From contig JACRJI010000013.1 of the NCBI GenBank assembly GCA_016235665.1, positions 62,001-126,000 of the forward strand: a stretch of DNA of 64,000 bases. Reading direction: 5' to 3'. Positions within the stretch are counted from its first letter, which is position 1. Each line of letters begins with the position of its first letter. Shown here in pieces: positions 41,139 through 49,192 of this stretch. The notes beneath the pieces are model-generated. The model was not told where the DNA came from. It made no database searches and saw nothing but the letters and a program-made list of their open reading frames with translations. The stretch is from a candidate division TA06 bacterium. Lineage in GTDB: Bacteria; Edwardsbacteria; AC1; EtOH8. Position numbers and translations under genes: made by a program.

Positions 41139-42107
41139 ATGAACGCTAAAAAGTTAATTGCACTGGGCCGGAAGGCCGTCAAAGCCGAGGCCCTGGCCCT
41201 AAGCGAGATGGCGGGCCGGATGGGCCCCGAGTTCCCGCAGGCGGTGGAACTGCTGCTGGCGGCCAAGGGCAAGGTCATCATCACCGGGGTTGGCAAGTCG
41301 GGGCTGATCGGCCAGAAGATAGCGGCCACTCTGACCTCCACCGGCACGCCGTCCTTCTTCCTGCATCCCACCGACGCCCTGCACGGCGACCTGGGACTGG
41401 TCTCCAAGGGGGACGTGGCAGTGATCATCAGCAAGAGCGGCGGCACTGATGAGCTGTGCGAACTGCTGACCGTGCTGAAAAGGGTGGGGATCAAGATCAT
41501 CGCGCTTTTGGGCAAGACCGACACGGCCCTGGCCGCTCAGTCCGACGTGGTGCTGGACGTCTCGGTAAAAGAAGAGGCCTGCCCCCACGACCTGGTGCCC
41601 ACCAGCAGCACCACCGCCGCCCTGGCCATGGGCGACGCTTTGGCCGTGGCCTTATTGGATCAGCGAAACTTCACCCCCGAGGACTTTGCCTGCTTTCATC
41701 CCGGCGGGGGGCTGGGCAAGAAACTTCTGCTGCGAGTCTCCGACCTGATGCAGTCCGGCAAGGACGTTCCCATAGTCGTGCAAAGCGCCACCATGAAGGA
41801 TGTGATCCTGGAGATGACCGCCAAACGGGGCGTGACTTCGGTGGTGGACGAGAAGGGAAGCATCATCGGCATCCTGACCGACGGCGACCTGAAAAGACTG
41901 CTGACCAAGTCCCAGGATATCTTCTCGCTTAAGGTGGACGAGGTGATGAACAGGAACCCCAAGACCGTGGACCAGGGCCAGCTGGCGGTAAAGGCCGCCA
42001 AGATGATGGAGGATTTTAGGGTGACCTCGCTGTTGGTGGCCGACAAGGAGAAAAAGCCGGTGGGGATAATACATCTGCATGACATCATGCAGGCGGGAGT
42101 GCTGTAA
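41139..42107 (+). CDS. kdsD: D-arabinose-5-phosphate isomerase
   Basis: The ATG at 41139 (an in-frame GTG lies nine bases upstream) gives 322 residues. It has a SIS domain (GKVIITGVGKSGLIGQKI, PTDALHGDLG, SKSGGTDELCEL, CPHDLVPTSSTTAALAMGDA) and two CBS domains (residues about 205-320). These are the features of KdsD/KpsF, which makes arabinose-5-phosphate from ribulose-5-phosphate for Kdo. It is in the same neighbourhood as kdsA and the lpt genes. Confidence 0.95.
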   Translation: MNAKKLIALGRKAVKAEALALSEMAGRMGPEFPQAVELLLAAKGKVIITGVGKSGLIGQKIAATLTSTGTPSFFLHPTDALHGDLGLVSKGDVAVIISKSGGTDELCELLTVLKRVGIKIIALLGKTDTALAAQSDVVLDVSVKEEACPHDLVPTSSTTAALAMGDALAVALLDQRNFTPEDFACFHPGGGLGKKLLLRVSDLMQSGKDVPIVVQSATMKDVILEMTAKRGVTSVVDEKGSIIGILTDGDLKRLLTKSQDIFSLKVDEVMNRNPKTVDQGQLAVKAAKMMEDFRVTSLLVADKEKKPVGIIHLHDIMQAGVL

Positions 42108-42170
42108 CAGGGAACAGATTATTGGGACTTGATAACTGGGAATAGATAATTGGGGGGAATTCGGGGAAAG

Positions 42171-42512
42171 ATGATAAAAATAGTTGAAAATGCAATTACC
42201 AAAGCTGAACTAACGGAGATGGGTAAAATAATGTTCGGCAACATGGTCAAAGCAGTGGTCGATGTGGAACTAGGAATCATGGCCGTTGGCGGCGAGCTTC
42301 ATTCCGACGAAGAGGGAGTGTTGTTGCAAAACGGCTCTGTTCAAAGGAATCTTTGGGGCATAAACATATTCCCCGAAGTGGATGGTCCTGATTGGATAGA
42401 GTTCGATTCTATGATCAACTTAAGGCCAACCCATAACAATCTCAGCCGCGGGGTTGATGACAAGGAAACTCAGGGGAAAATAATAAAAATCGTTTCAGGC
42501 TTGGTGCAATAA
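42171..42512 (+). CDS. DUF5674 family protein
   Basis: From ATG 42171 (preceded by GGGGAAAG) the protein is 113 residues: IKIVENAITKAELTEMGKIM, VKAVVDVELGIMAVGGELHS, DEEGVLLQNGS and NLWGINIFPE, then EFDSMINLRP. This matches DUF5674, a small family frequent in candidate phyla whose function is unknown. The strongly conserved GELHxDEE and FDSMIN segments suggest a binding or enzymatic site. The stop overlaps the next start (TAATG), so the two genes are translationally coupled. Confidence 0.85.
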   Translation: MIKIVENAITKAELTEMGKIMFGNMVKAVVDVELGIMAVGGELHSDEEGVLLQNGSVQRNLWGINIFPEVDGPDWIEFDSMINLRPTHNNLSRGVDDKETQGKIIKIVSGLVQ

Positions 42513-42844
42513 TGGAATACCAGCACAAAGAACTGGCGGCCGGAAGGTGGTTCACCCTAAGCTTCATGGAACAGATGGCTAATATAGGCAGCGAGGTGGA
42601 ACGGGCCATAAAGTGGAAGAATAAGAATAATCCAGAATACAGCAAGGCCGCCATCAATCGCGGTTTGGAACTATTGGAGTTGACCAAGACCGATACCCGT
42701 AATGTGAACCGGTTGAAGGAACTGGCCCGGCTTTACGAGGTGCTGGTGGATTATTTTTATTTCAGCAATCAGTATTCTTCTTCTGACGAATTGTGGCACA
42801 AGTATTTTTATGCCTTTAACTATGCGGCCCGGGTGAATAAGTAA
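42512..42844 (+). CDS. Small helical protein, partner of the DUF5674 gene
   Basis: This 110-residue helical protein has no signal or membrane segment and reads HKELAAGRWFTLSFMEQMAN, GSEVERAIKWK and RLKELARLYEVLVDYFYF. From memory, similar proteins accompany DUF5674 in other candidate-phylum genomes; this could not be tested here. The one-base overlap with the preceding gene suggests that the products act together. Function unknown. Confidence 0.7.
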   Translation: MEYQHKELAAGRWFTLSFMEQMANIGSEVERAIKWKNKNNPEYSKAAINRGLELLELTKTDTRNVNRLKELARLYEVLVDYFYFSNQYSSSDELWHKYFYAFNYAARVNK

Positions 42845-42859
42845 TAAGGATTAATAAAT

Positions 42860-43546
42860 ATGAACTACTTACCATTAATATTCACAATCATAGTCCTTGT
42901 TAGTTACGAAAGTAACCCTATCAAGGGCAGAGGAAAGATAATAATAAGCGAAACCAAATGTGCTAAGATTAATAAAACGAAAAAAATTGAAACAACAAGT
43001 CAATATAAAGTAGAGACAATATATGGGGGACCAAATGAAACAGAAATGCAAGCGCACTTGTTTTTACTAATAGATTCAGCAGGTGCCCTTGTAGACAGTA
43101 TTGAGTTGACGCATTGTTATATTCATGATGGTAAAAAACCAATCTATATGTTTTATTGTACAGAATATTTAATATTTGAAGATTGTCAAAAATACCCAAG
43201 TAAAATAAAAATTCTTAACCTGAAAAGCTTGAAAATCATTTATGAGCAAAGTGGTTTTCTGCAAAACATAAAAAAAGGAAAAAGTACTTTAAACCCAATT
43301 GATAAAAGTGATGACTTATTATTGTTCTTTTCAACAAAAGCGAAAACATATGATACTTTTTATGTGAATAAGCTTGAATTAAAAACGTTTAATTGTTCTA
43401 TTATAGATACTATTATAACATCTGGGGACCCATTATCTGGAGTACCATATATTACAGAGATGGATACAGTGGAGAATATGATAAGAATTGAATATCGATC
43501 AAAAAATCGAGAAGGCAGTAAACTATTAATTTTAAAATATAATTAA
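42860..43546 (+). CDS. Hypothetical AT-rich gene, possibly secreted
   Basis: This 228-residue protein is encoded by strongly AT-rich DNA, unlike the GC-rich genes around it. The N-terminus (LPLIFTIIVLVSYES) could be a signal peptide or an anchor. The rest has strand-like stretches and no recognised motif (FLLIDSAGALVDSIEL, KIKILNLKSLKIIYEQ). Composition suggests recent acquisition. Confidence 0.6.
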   Translation: MNYLPLIFTIIVLVSYESNPIKGRGKIIISETKCAKINKTKKIETTSQYKVETIYGGPNETEMQAHLFLLIDSAGALVDSIELTHCYIHDGKKPIYMFYCTEYLIFEDCQKYPSKIKILNLKSLKIIYEQSGFLQNIKKGKSTLNPIDKSDDLLLFFSTKAKTYDTFYVNKLELKTFNCSIIDTIITSGDPLSGVPYITEMDTVENMIRIEYRSKNREGSKLLILKYN

Positions 43547-43576
43547 CCCAAATTTATGCATATAAAGTAAATATTT

Positions 43577-43592
43577 TGGTATATTTTTTGCA
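43577..43592 (+). promoter_or_regulatory. Possible sigma-54-type promoter
   Basis: TGGTATATTTTTTGCA keeps GG and GC 10 bases apart, as in -24/-12 promoters. A TTGACA at 43601 follows. A terminator at 43668-43702 would end any short transcript. The sequence is AT-rich, so chance is a real possibility. Confidence 0.35.
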
Positions 43593-43667
43593 TAGTATGC
43601 TTGACAACAAAAACAAATGCTCATAAGCCAAGTAAAATCAACATAATACCAACAAGGCGCAATTCGC

Positions 43668-43702
43668 AAAAATGCCCCCCGCCAAAGGCGGGGGGCATTT
43701 TT
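43668..43702. terminator. Strong bidirectional terminator
   Basis: A 16-bp stem AAAAATGCCCCCCGCC, loop AAA, then the exact complement ending in TTTTT. Confidence 0.93.
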
Positions 43703-43741
43703 AGTCTTGCAAAGAACGGTTTATTGTGGTAAATTATTAAA

Positions 43742-44626
43742 GTGAATAAAACAATCCGCCGGCAGTTCAAATACCTGCTGGTCAGACTTTTATTAAAGAC
43801 CTTTTTGGTCCTGCCCCGGTCCTTTTGCCTGTGGCTGGCCAGATCTTTGGCGCCTGCGGCCTGGTATTTTTTGCCCAAGGAACGAGGCAAGGTGCTGTTC
43901 AACCTAAGGCTGATCTTTCCGGAACACAAAGACCACAAAGCCCTGGGCCTGGAGATCTACCGGAACCTGGCGCTGAATGCGGTGGACACCGTTAAAGTAT
44001 CCGGGCTTCCGCTGGAGGAACTGGACCGGCTGGTAAAGGTCCACGGTCTGGAGCATTTCGACGCCGCCTACAAGACCGGCCGGGGGCTGGTGGCCATCAC
44101 CGGGCATATCGGCTGCTGGGAACTGATGCCGGTCTGGTTCTCCCGGCATGGTTACAAGATCAGCGTCATCGGCAAGCGGATGTACGACCCCCGGATGGAC
44201 GACATAGTGCTGAAAATGAGGAGCGGGCAGGGGATCAAGGTGATAGACCGGGACACCGGGGCCAAGGAGGCGCTTAGGGCCCTGCATTCCGGCCATGCCC
44301 TGGGGATATTGATAGACCAGGACACCCGGGTCTCCAGCGTCAACGCGGAGTTCTTCGGCCATCTGGCCAAGACGCCCACCGGGGCGGCGGCCCTGGCGGC
44401 CCGGGCCGCCGCGGCTGTGATCCCGATGGCCATCCAACGCGACAAAGAGGGGATACATCATCTGTACGTCAGGCCGCCGCTGCCTCAATCACAATTAACC
44501 GACAAGGAAGCCCGGCTGAAAGAGGACGTGCAGCGGCAGACCTCGGCCTTGGAAGATCTGATCAAGCAGGACATAACCCAGTGGGTGTGGATGCACCTGC
44601 GCTGGCTGGAGAAGCCAAAAGCTTGA
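43742..44626 (+). CDS. LpxL/HtrB-type lauroyl/myristoyl acyltransferase
   Basis: This 294-residue protein from a GTG start has a membrane-associated N-terminus, FPEHKDHKALGLEIYRNL, and the catalytic HxxxxE motif in ITGHIGCWELMP. It also has a basic HGYKISVIGKRMYDPRM region and an ILIDQDTR segment with AEFFG. Such enzymes add secondary acyl chains to lipid A on the inner membrane. The location before lptC-lptA and after kdsA/kdsD supports an LPS role. Whether it uses lauroyl or another acyl group is not readable. No clear RBS is visible. Confidence 0.9.
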   Translation: MNKTIRRQFKYLLVRLLLKTFLVLPRSFCLWLARSLAPAAWYFLPKERGKVLFNLRLIFPEHKDHKALGLEIYRNLALNAVDTVKVSGLPLEELDRLVKVHGLEHFDAAYKTGRGLVAITGHIGCWELMPVWFSRHGYKISVIGKRMYDPRMDDIVLKMRSGQGIKVIDRDTGAKEALRALHSGHALGILIDQDTRVSSVNAEFFGHLAKTPTGAAALAARAAAAVIPMAIQRDKEGIHHLYVRPPLPQSQLTDKEARLKEDVQRQTSALEDLIKQDITQWVWMHLRWLEKPKA

Positions 44627-44635
44627 AGAAAAATT

Positions 44636-44729
44636 AACCACAGAAAGCACAAAAACACAAATCAACCACGTTTAACGTTATTACGTAGTAACGTTATAAC
44701 GATTTATGTGCCTTTTTGTGGCAAAGGTT
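44636..44729. repeat. Class C inverted repeat element
   Basis: Left ACCACAGAAAGCACAAAAACAC, right TTTATGTGCCTTTTTGTGGC; the centre holds the near-palindrome CGTTATTACGTAGTAACG. Confidence 0.75.
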
Positions 44730-44738
44730 AAAAAAGAA

Positions 44739-45290
44739 ATGAAAAAAAAATACATATATACTGCCCTTGTCCTTGTACTTTTAACCGGGTGCAAGAAGGA
44801 ACAGGCTTCCCAGCCGGCGGTGGAGCCTGCTTTTTCCCCGTCCCAGACCATCCAGGGTTTCAAACTGACCGAGACCCAGGCTGGCCTGAGGGTTTGGGTG
44901 CTGGTGGCCGACCAGGCCAACACCTTCAACGAACAGCATCTGGTGGAGATGTTCAAACTGAAGATCGATTTTTACCGCAAGGCCGGGGATTCCATCAGCG
45001 CCAACCTGACCGCCGATTCCGGCAAGATCAACACGGACAGCCGCAACATGGAGACCCGCCGGAACGTGGTGCTGACCACCAAGGACGGGATGAAACTTTT
45101 GACCGATTATCTGGACTGGAGCAACCAGGACCGGCGCTTTACCACCGAGTCCAAGGTCCGGCTGGAGAAGGACGGAGACTGGCTGGAAGGCGAGGGCATG
45201 AGCGCCAGCCCCGACCTTAAGGAGATCGAGCTCAAGCGCAATGTCCGGGGCAAGAAGGAACTGCTGACCGGGCTGGAGGGGATCCAGTGA
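44739..45290 (+). CDS. LptC-like lipoprotein
   Basis: From ATG 44739 the protein is 183 residues, with a lipoprotein signal (YTALVLVLLTGCKK, Cys17). The main part follows the LptC pattern: GFKLTETQAGLRVWVLVAD, LKIDFYRKAGD, LTADSGKINTDSRNME, and a final EGEGMSASPDLKEIEL. LptC moves LPS from the inner membrane ABC complex to LptA. The gene overlaps the following LptA-like gene by four bases. It is a lipoprotein rather than a single-pass membrane protein as in E. coli; both forms occur. Confidence 0.85.
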   Translation: MKKKYIYTALVLVLLTGCKKEQASQPAVEPAFSPSQTIQGFKLTETQAGLRVWVLVADQANTFNEQHLVEMFKLKIDFYRKAGDSISANLTADSGKINTDSRNMETRRNVVLTTKDGMKLLTDYLDWSNQDRRFTTESKVRLEKDGDWLEGEGMSASPDLKEIELKRNVRGKKELLTGLEGIQ

Positions 45291-46354
45291 TCTTCCCAGT
45301 CCTGCTGCTTTTGGCCGGACTGGGAGCGGCTCCCCAGCCGCTGGCCGACACCACCCAGCCCTACGTGCTTTCGGCCGGCAACATGAAGATCCAGCAACTG
45401 GGCCAGGACAAGATCACCTGGCTTTACGGCCAGGTGGAGATCATCCACGGCTCCACGATACTGAAGGGCGACACCGCCCGCATCTCCACCCTTACCGAAA
45501 AAGCCTCGGTCTGGGGCAGGGTCACCATCTACGACAAGACGGTGAAGATCACCGGACGCCGGGCCGACTACCTGAAACCCACCGGCCGGGCCAGCGTCTT
45601 TGGGCGGCCCCGCCTCAACGACGCCGGCTGGGACCTGACGGCCGACTCCCTGGCATATTCCCGGCCCCAGGCCAAAAGTTATGCCTACGGGCAGGTGGAG
45701 ATGATTGACTCCTCACAGCACAACAAGCTTTACGGCGATTACGGCGAATACTGGCATGACCAGGGCTATGGGTTCGTCAGCGGCCGGGCCAGGATGGAAT
45801 CCTACGACAAAAAGAACCGTGATAAGAAAAGCATGATCACATCCGGCAAAATGGAGGTCTTCCAGGCCAGCGGCCTGGCGGTGGCCGCCGACAGCGTCAG
45901 GTTCGCACAGGACAGCCTGTGGGCCGCCTGCGGCAAGATGACCTATTTCAAGACCGCCGGGCGGATGATGCTGGAGCAGGAGCCCTCGGTCTGGCGCCGG
46001 GACGCCCTGATCAGCGGCCGGCTGATGGAGCTGGACCTGAAGGGCGACACCCTGCGCCATGCCTGGGTGCGTGACTCGGCCGTGGTCCGCCAGTTCAACG
46101 AAGCCAGCCCCGACACCGACATCATCACCTGCGACAGCCTTAAGGCCGACTTTGACCAGGGCCAGATGTCCTACGTCCATGCCTGGGGCCGGGTGTGGTG
46201 CCAGTACCACCGGAGGCAGAAGGAAAACAGCAGCGGCCGGAACCTGGCCCAGGGACAGGAGATGGAATTCTTCATGAGCCAGGGGAAGACCCAGAGGATA
46301 CTGATGAACAAAAAAGCCAAAGGCGCATATCACTCCAAGGAGGATGTAAAATGA
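45287..46354 (+). CDS. LptA/OstA-like protein
   Basis: This 355-residue protein starts with a GTG overlapping the lptC stop, followed by a short signal (FPVLLLLAGLGAAP). It contains repeated OstA-like strands (KITWLYGQVEIIHGSTILKG, ITGRRADYLKPTGRASVFG, SLAYSRPQAKSYAYGQVEM). It is about twice the usual length of LptA, so it may form a longer periplasmic bridge, or be a fusion of two OstA domains. It overlaps rpoN by four bases. Confidence 0.85.
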   Translation: MIFPVLLLLAGLGAAPQPLADTTQPYVLSAGNMKIQQLGQDKITWLYGQVEIIHGSTILKGDTARISTLTEKASVWGRVTIYDKTVKITGRRADYLKPTGRASVFGRPRLNDAGWDLTADSLAYSRPQAKSYAYGQVEMIDSSQHNKLYGDYGEYWHDQGYGFVSGRARMESYDKKNRDKKSMITSGKMEVFQASGLAVAADSVRFAQDSLWAACGKMTYFKTAGRMMLEQEPSVWRRDALISGRLMELDLKGDTLRHAWVRDSAVVRQFNEASPDTDIITCDSLKADFDQGQMSYVHAWGRVWCQYHRRQKENSSGRNLAQGQEMEFFMSQGKTQRILMNKKAKGAYHSKEDVK

Positions 46355-47781
46355 GCGCCATGGGTCCGGGACTGAGGCAGGAACTGCGCCAGATGCTGGC
46401 GCCGGAGATGCTGCAGCTGTTGAAACTGCTGCAGCTGCCGACGCTGGAGCTTCAGCAATTGGTGCGCCAGGAGCTGGAGATCAACCCCCTGCTGGACGAG
46501 GTGATTGAGGAGACCCAGGAGGAGATCCAGGAAACTGAAGGCCTGAACTCGCTGGATTCCTTCCAGAAGACATCCAATGAGGAAGAACCGGAAACGCCGG
46601 ACCGTCCCGACCAGTTGGATTGGGAAAACTATCTGCAGGAGGGCCTGGACAGCGGATACTATCCCGCCAACAAGGACAAATCCGAGGAGGACTCCCAGCC
46701 CTACGTGGTCACCCAGCAGAGCTTTCAGGATTATATCCTGTCCCAGCTTCGGATCTCCTTTGACAATCCCCGGGACCTGGAGATCGGAAATTACCTGATC
46801 GGGAACCTCAACGACGACGGTTACCTGACCATGGAGACGGCCGAGGTGGCCGCCGCTCTCCACTATTCTCTTGACGAGGTGGAAAGGGTGCTGGGACTGG
46901 TCCAGAACTTCGACCCGCCCGGCGTGGCCGCCCGGAACCTGAAGGAATGTTTGCTTATCCAGCTGAATCACCTGGGATACAAGGACAGTTTGGCCTGGAA
47001 GATGGTGGACCAGCACCTGGACGACATGGAGCGCCGCCGTTATCCGGCCATAGCCAAGACCCTGAAAGTGACAGAGGAGGAGGTGGCGGAGGCCCGGGAT
47101 ATCATCTCGGCCCTTTCTCCCAAACCCGGGGCCGGGCTGGGAAGCGATGAGACCCGTTACATCTTCCCCGACATCCTGATAGAAAAGCACGAAGGCGAAT
47201 ATGTGATCATCATCAATGACCGGGTGGTGCCCCGGGTGCGGGTGACCCCGGATTACAAAAAGATCCTGCAGCGTTCCAAGACAGCCAGGCCCGAGGAGCG
47301 GGACTACGTGGTCAAGCGGCTGGAGGCCGCCCGGTTCATAGTCCGGATGATAGAACAGCGCCGCCGCACCGTCCAAAAGATAATGCTGGCTATAGTGGAC
47401 CGCCAGCGGGACTTTTTGGACCACGGCCTCCGGCACTTCAAGCCCTTGACCATGAAACAAGTGGCCGATGACATCGGAATGCACGAATCCACGGTCAGCC
47501 GGGCGGTCCACAACAAGTACGCCCTGACCCCCCACGGCATGTTCGCGGTAAGATACTTTTTCGGTGGAGGGATGAGCACCACCCAGGGCCAGGATTCGGT
47601 CAAGGCCATCAAGGACAAGGTGCTGGAGATGATCAAGAACGAAGACCCCAGATCGCCGTTGACCGACCAGGACATCACCGACGCATTGGCCAAGCAGGGC
47701 CTGAAGATCGCCCGGAGGACCATTGCCAAATACCGCCAGGAGGGGAACATCCAGCCGGCCAGCATCCGGAAGAACCCTTAG
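46351..47781 (+). CDS. rpoN: RNA polymerase sigma-54 factor
   Basis: From ATG 46351, preceded by AAGGAGG, the protein is 476 residues. Region I is Gln/Leu-rich (RQELRQMLAPEMLQLLKLLQ), followed by an acidic stretch (residues about 60-95), the core-binding domain, a helix-turn-helix at MHESTVSRAVHNKY and the RpoN box ARRTIAKYRQ at residues 454-463. Sigma-54 directs transcription from -24/-12 promoters with an activator ATPase. No such activator is coded in this window. Its placement between lptA and hpf is as in Proteobacteria. Confidence 0.97.
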   Translation: MSAMGPGLRQELRQMLAPEMLQLLKLLQLPTLELQQLVRQELEINPLLDEVIEETQEEIQETEGLNSLDSFQKTSNEEEPETPDRPDQLDWENYLQEGLDSGYYPANKDKSEEDSQPYVVTQQSFQDYILSQLRISFDNPRDLEIGNYLIGNLNDDGYLTMETAEVAAALHYSLDEVERVLGLVQNFDPPGVAARNLKECLLIQLNHLGYKDSLAWKMVDQHLDDMERRRYPAIAKTLKVTEEEVAEARDIISALSPKPGAGLGSDETRYIFPDILIEKHEGEYVIIINDRVVPRVRVTPDYKKILQRSKTARPEERDYVVKRLEAARFIVRMIEQRRRTVQKIMLAIVDRQRDFLDHGLRHFKPLTMKQVADDIGMHESTVSRAVHNKYALTPHGMFAVRYFFGGGMSTTQGQDSVKAIKDKVLEMIKNEDPRSPLTDQDITDALAKQGLKIARRTIAKYRQEGNIQPASIRKNP

Positions 47782-47809
47782 CCTCAGAAGTCAAGTTTCC
47801 TTTTACCAG

Positions 47810-47903
47810 CCGCAGATTACGCAGATGTTCGCAGATTTATTTTTAACGAATTAAAATTATGTTGTATGAAAAATTGTTAAATCTGTGTTAATTTGCGGAA
47901 ATA
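47810..47903. repeat. Class B inverted repeat element, copy 4
   Basis: Left GCCGCAGATTACGCAGATG, right AAATCTGTGTTAATTTGCGG with AAATA; the centre is AT-rich. Confidence 0.8.
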
Positions 47904-47930
47904 AATGCTCCAAGAAGATTAAACAACATC

Positions 47931-48824
47931 ATGCCGGATAACCAAAACTTAAAAAGACTGCCCCGGGCCTTCAAGCAAAGCCTGGTGCGGAACCCCGCCC
48001 AGGCCCTGGTCAACCAGGTGCTGTCTGAATGCAGGCTGGAGACGGTCTGCCGCGAGGCCCGCTGCCCCAACCGCAACCAGTGCTTTGCTTCTGGCACCGC
48101 CACCTTTCTGATCATGGGCGGGAGCTGCACCCGGGGCTGCCGCTTTTGCGCGGTGGGCAAGGGAGGCGCTATGCCACTGGACCAGGGGGAGCCCCAAAGG
48201 CTGGCCGAGGCGGTGAAAAAACTGGGGCTGAAATATGCGGTGATCACCTCGGTCACCCGGGACGATCTGGAGGACGGCGGGGCCGGGCATTTTGCCGAAA
48301 CCGTCAAAGCCCTGCGCCGGGAGAACCCCGGGGTTCTGACCGAGATCCTGACCTCCGATTTCAACGGCCGGGAAGATTCCTGGAGGCAGGCGGCGGCCAT
48401 CCGGCCCGAGGTCTTTAACCACAACCTGGAGACAGTACCCCGGCTCTACCCCATAGCCCGCCCCCAGGCCGATTACCGGCGGTCGCTGGACCTGATCAGC
48501 TACGCTGCCCGGGCCGGGCTGGTGGCAAAGTCCGGCCTGATGGTGGGGCTGGGCGAGGAAATGGCAGAGATCAAACAGGTGATGGCCGATCTTAAGCAAG
48601 CCGGCTGCCGGATTCTGACCGTGGGCCAGTACCTGGCCCCATCCCAGGAACATCTTCCGGTGGCAAGATTCTGGGAGGAATCCGAGTATCAGATGCTCAA
48701 ATCATACGGCGAACAAATACTGGGGCTGGATGCGGTCGTGGCCGGGCCCGCCGTGCGCAGTTCCTATCTGGCATATCAAACTTATCAGACCATAACCAAC
48801 ATTAAACAGGAGGCACCGGCATGA
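47931..48824 (+). CDS. lipA: Lipoyl synthase
   Basis: This 297-residue protein is a radical-SAM enzyme with the auxiliary cluster motif CREARCPNRNQC (CxxxxCxxxxxC) and the SAM-cluster motif CTRGCRFC. It also has AVITSVTRDDLEDGGAGHFA, EVFNHNLETVPRLY and TVGQYLAPS, with the expected C-terminal RSSY (VRSSYLAYQ). It inserts two sulfurs into the octanoyl group of lipoyl proteins. It overlaps the hibernation factor start by four bases. It is not usually part of the rpoN cluster. Confidence 0.96.
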   Translation: MPDNQNLKRLPRAFKQSLVRNPAQALVNQVLSECRLETVCREARCPNRNQCFASGTATFLIMGGSCTRGCRFCAVGKGGAMPLDQGEPQRLAEAVKKLGLKYAVITSVTRDDLEDGGAGHFAETVKALRRENPGVLTEILTSDFNGREDSWRQAAAIRPEVFNHNLETVPRLYPIARPQADYRRSLDLISYAARAGLVAKSGLMVGLGEEMAEIKQVMADLKQAGCRILTVGQYLAPSQEHLPVARFWEESEYQMLKSYGEQILGLDAVVAGPAVRSSYLAYQTYQTITNIKQEAPA

Positions 48825-49135
48825 AGATCAACATCACCGCCCGTCATTTTGAAGGCCTGACCGAAGGCCTGAAAAAAGAGGTCCAGTCCCGTCTTGAGCA
48901 TCTGGAGCATTTCTTCCCCAGGATACTGGAGGCCCGGGCCATTCTGACCGAAGAAAAAAAGAGGATGACCGCCGAGGTCACCATCCATCTGCCGGCCGGC
49001 AAGCGTCTGATTGCCAAGGAGCAGGGTATGGACATGCGCCAGGCTTTGGATTTGGCGGTGAAGAAGATAGAGACCCAGGTCAAGAAAGTTAAGGAGCGCA
49101 AGGAGCACAAGGGCCGGGGGCTTAAAGGGCAGTAG
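48821..49135 (+). CDS. hpf: Ribosome hibernation promoting factor, short form
   Basis: This 104-residue protein begins KINITARHFEGLTEGLKKEV and includes EEKKRMTAEVTIHLPAG, the HPF/RaiA N-terminal fold. It lacks the C-terminal dimerisation domain of long HPF, so it would act like short HPF or pY on the 30S subunit. The basic tail (KERKEHKGRGLKGQ) is typical. The start overlaps the lipA stop. Confidence 0.94.
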   Translation: MKINITARHFEGLTEGLKKEVQSRLEHLEHFFPRILEARAILTEEKKRMTAEVTIHLPAGKRLIAKEQGMDMRQALDLAVKKIETQVKKVKERKEHKGRGLKGQ

Positions 49136-49151
49136 GGCCCTTCCGGGCAGC

Positions 49152-49179
49152 CAGTATTCAGTAATCAGTATTCAGTAAT
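49152..49179 (+). repeat. Perfect tandem duplication of a 14-base unit
   Basis: CAGTATTCAGTAAT occurs twice without a gap, just before the hprK RBS region. Confidence 0.85.
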
Positions 49180-49192
49180 TGCGAGGGTGACC

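Noticed and set aside
46330-47535. Minus-strand frame of 401 codons opposite rpoN
   Set aside because: Antisense shadow of rpoN; no start signal, no recognisable protein.
49152-49179. Tandem CAGTATTCAGTAAT as a regulatory iteron set
   Set aside because: Only two units; no origin features or replication initiator nearby. A simple duplication is enough.
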